This document shows positions 62,597-64,000 of a stretch of 64,000 nt of DNA, one piece after another. The stretch comes from Ophioderma brevispina (taxonomy: Eukaryota > Echinodermata > Ophiuroidea > Amphilepidida > Ophiodermatidae). The notes under the pieces are model-generated. The model ran no database searches. It saw only the letters and a list, made by a program, of their open reading frames with translations, and was not told the DNA's origin. The stretch is from contig JAMKCH010012653.1 of the NCBI GenBank assembly GCA_023653785.1, forward strand, positions 1 to 64,000. The letters are read 5' to 3'. The translations under genes and the position numbers were made by a program. Within the stretch, counting starts at the first letter, position 1; each line of letters opens with the position of its first letter.

Positions 62597-64000
62597 AGCA
62601 CCAATATAGAATGCTGTTAAAGAGTAACTAGTGTAAACTAACACCTATGCAAAGTAACTAACTGTACATCAAGTTAATCAATGAGCATCAATTTGTATTA
62701 ATAACAAAGCATTTAAATTATGTACTTTGCTGTCATGATAAATAACTTTACTTTGCTCATGATAAATAACTATCAACCATTTTCACCATCAGGATATATG
62801 ATATATTTTTGGCTAAGGGGCTAAGCTAATTTCGTGATCCACAGCCTCCCCCCCCCCCATGTACCTATTAAAAAATGGATTTTTATATTATCTGGACTCT
62901 TGCACTTAAGTTAAAATTATTTGCCTAAACTGCTCAAGTTTTTATTTTTGATGCAGTGATTTGCTTATCTGAAACATTGAAAAAAATTATAGACTTCCTT
63001 GTATTGGTATATTTGTTAAAGTAAATCCAAGTGACTGTGAGACTTTCTTCCCTTTAGGAGGTAGGTTGAATCGAGGAGGGTGTGCTGGCTTAAAAATGCT
63101 GGCTTATAATTAGACATTTAAACCAGATTAATTTGCTTGTTAATTTTATTCCCATACAGAACAAAAAATGTGAATGTCTCACTTTACTGGTTAGTACATG
63201 ATACATTTGCATTTAGTATTGCACTCTTTAGTAAGTACACAAACTAAGCTGTAGCCCTGTATGACTATGATCAAATGTTTCAAAAGAACCGATAAAAGAT
63301 GGCTTTGCACCCAGGACTTTCTTGTTTAGATGTTTAGGTCTCATATACAAAAATGTTACTCAGCAGCAAGGGTCACAAATTAATGCAGACCTATATGTAT
63401 ATCATACACAAATGTGAAATGTTATGTAAGCTATCATTTCCATTTAGAATAGTAAACTTAAATTTATAATATTGTCCATGAAACGCATGGTCCCGTAATT
63501 GATTTGAAGTCATCCACGTACAATGCCATTTCTTTAATACAAAACACAACTTGCAAATCTCTGCATGAACTTCATAGTGCCTGCGTATATGATATAGGCC
63601 CAGACGGTATGTAAAACATGTCTAGTTTGGCCTCTTGAGATGTTATTGATTCTGTGGATACAAAGTACCTCCTCTCCCGAACAGAGGACTGTGTCAAAAA
63701 AAAGTTTTGGAAAACTCATGGTCACCGAGATTTACTATGGCATAGATGTGCTAAGATAGCCTGCAAGTGGGTGGCTTGAATTCTGTGTATTAAAGACAAA
63801 ACAGCACATTTTATCTGATTCTGTAATTTTAATATGCGCGTACTAAAATCAAACACGAGTTGAAAAAATTTCCCTGTGAGTCCCAGATTTTAAAGCACAA
63901 TATTGCATACCATATATTGTACAATTTGACCTCAAACATGTACAAAATTGATCTTTGTGCTACACACCAGTACAGAATAAACAATCAGCTGCTTGGTGTA
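62597..64000. other. No recognised gene
   Basis: AT-rich sequence downstream of RRP12 with a C13 run near 62850. Only short frames occur, with no splice-bounded conserved peptide. Confidence 0.5.

Overview
The window is animal nuclear DNA: AT-rich, intron-rich and full of repeats, with no operons, no long intact ORFs and no bacterial gene arrangement. A tRNA-headed SINE, several decayed LINEs, many short fold-back (MITE-like) elements and satellite arrays suggest a marine invertebrate. A deuterostome is my guess, from general recall of such repeat styles only; the species cannot be named from this sequence.

One gene explains nearly all the coding signal: a plus-strand orthologue of RRP12 (ribosomal RNA processing 12, a HEAT-repeat ribosome-biogenesis and export factor). 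About 27 exons between 11.3 and 61.7 kb were assigned by reading short conserved peptides between splice sites and comparing them with vertebrate RRP12 from memory; no alignment was run. The extreme N-terminal exon or exons were not found. The stop codon is at 61698-61700 and a polyadenylation signal at 61838. Many conserved exons need a one-base frame change to read through although their splice sites look intact, so either this is an unpolished long-read assembly or the copy is decaying.

Layout: 1-2.6 kb and 2.9-4.5 kb are two different satellite or minisatellite arrays. 4.9-11.3 kb has no recognised gene. 11.3-25.2 kb holds the N-terminal half of RRP12, with a probable Harbinger-type transposase relic near 16.5-16.9 kb. 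25.2-37.8 kb is one large intron filled by a GC-rich block (26.2-34.6 kb) of unknown nature; its right part is a tandem duplication of about 2.4 kb, and related repeat copies lie at both flanks. 37.8-46.7 kb holds the central RRP12 exons with LINE 3' fragments and dispersed repeats in the introns. 47.9-54.8 kb holds the C-terminal exons, a SINE, a satellite rich in AGGTCA direct repeats (49.9-50.6 kb) and several fold-back elements. 54.8-61.6 kb is the last intron, with an AT-rich inverted-repeat cluster around an almost perfect 38-bp hairpin and a LINE of about 3.7 kb nested in another repeat. 61.7-64 kb is downstream sequence with a tRNA-Leu-like relic and one fold-back element.

Nothing here looks like a new multi-gene system. 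The most unusual items are the GC-rich intronic block with its tandem and inverted repeats, the hairpin at 56.06 kb, the DR1-bearing satellite, and the systematic frame breaks in an otherwise conserved gene.
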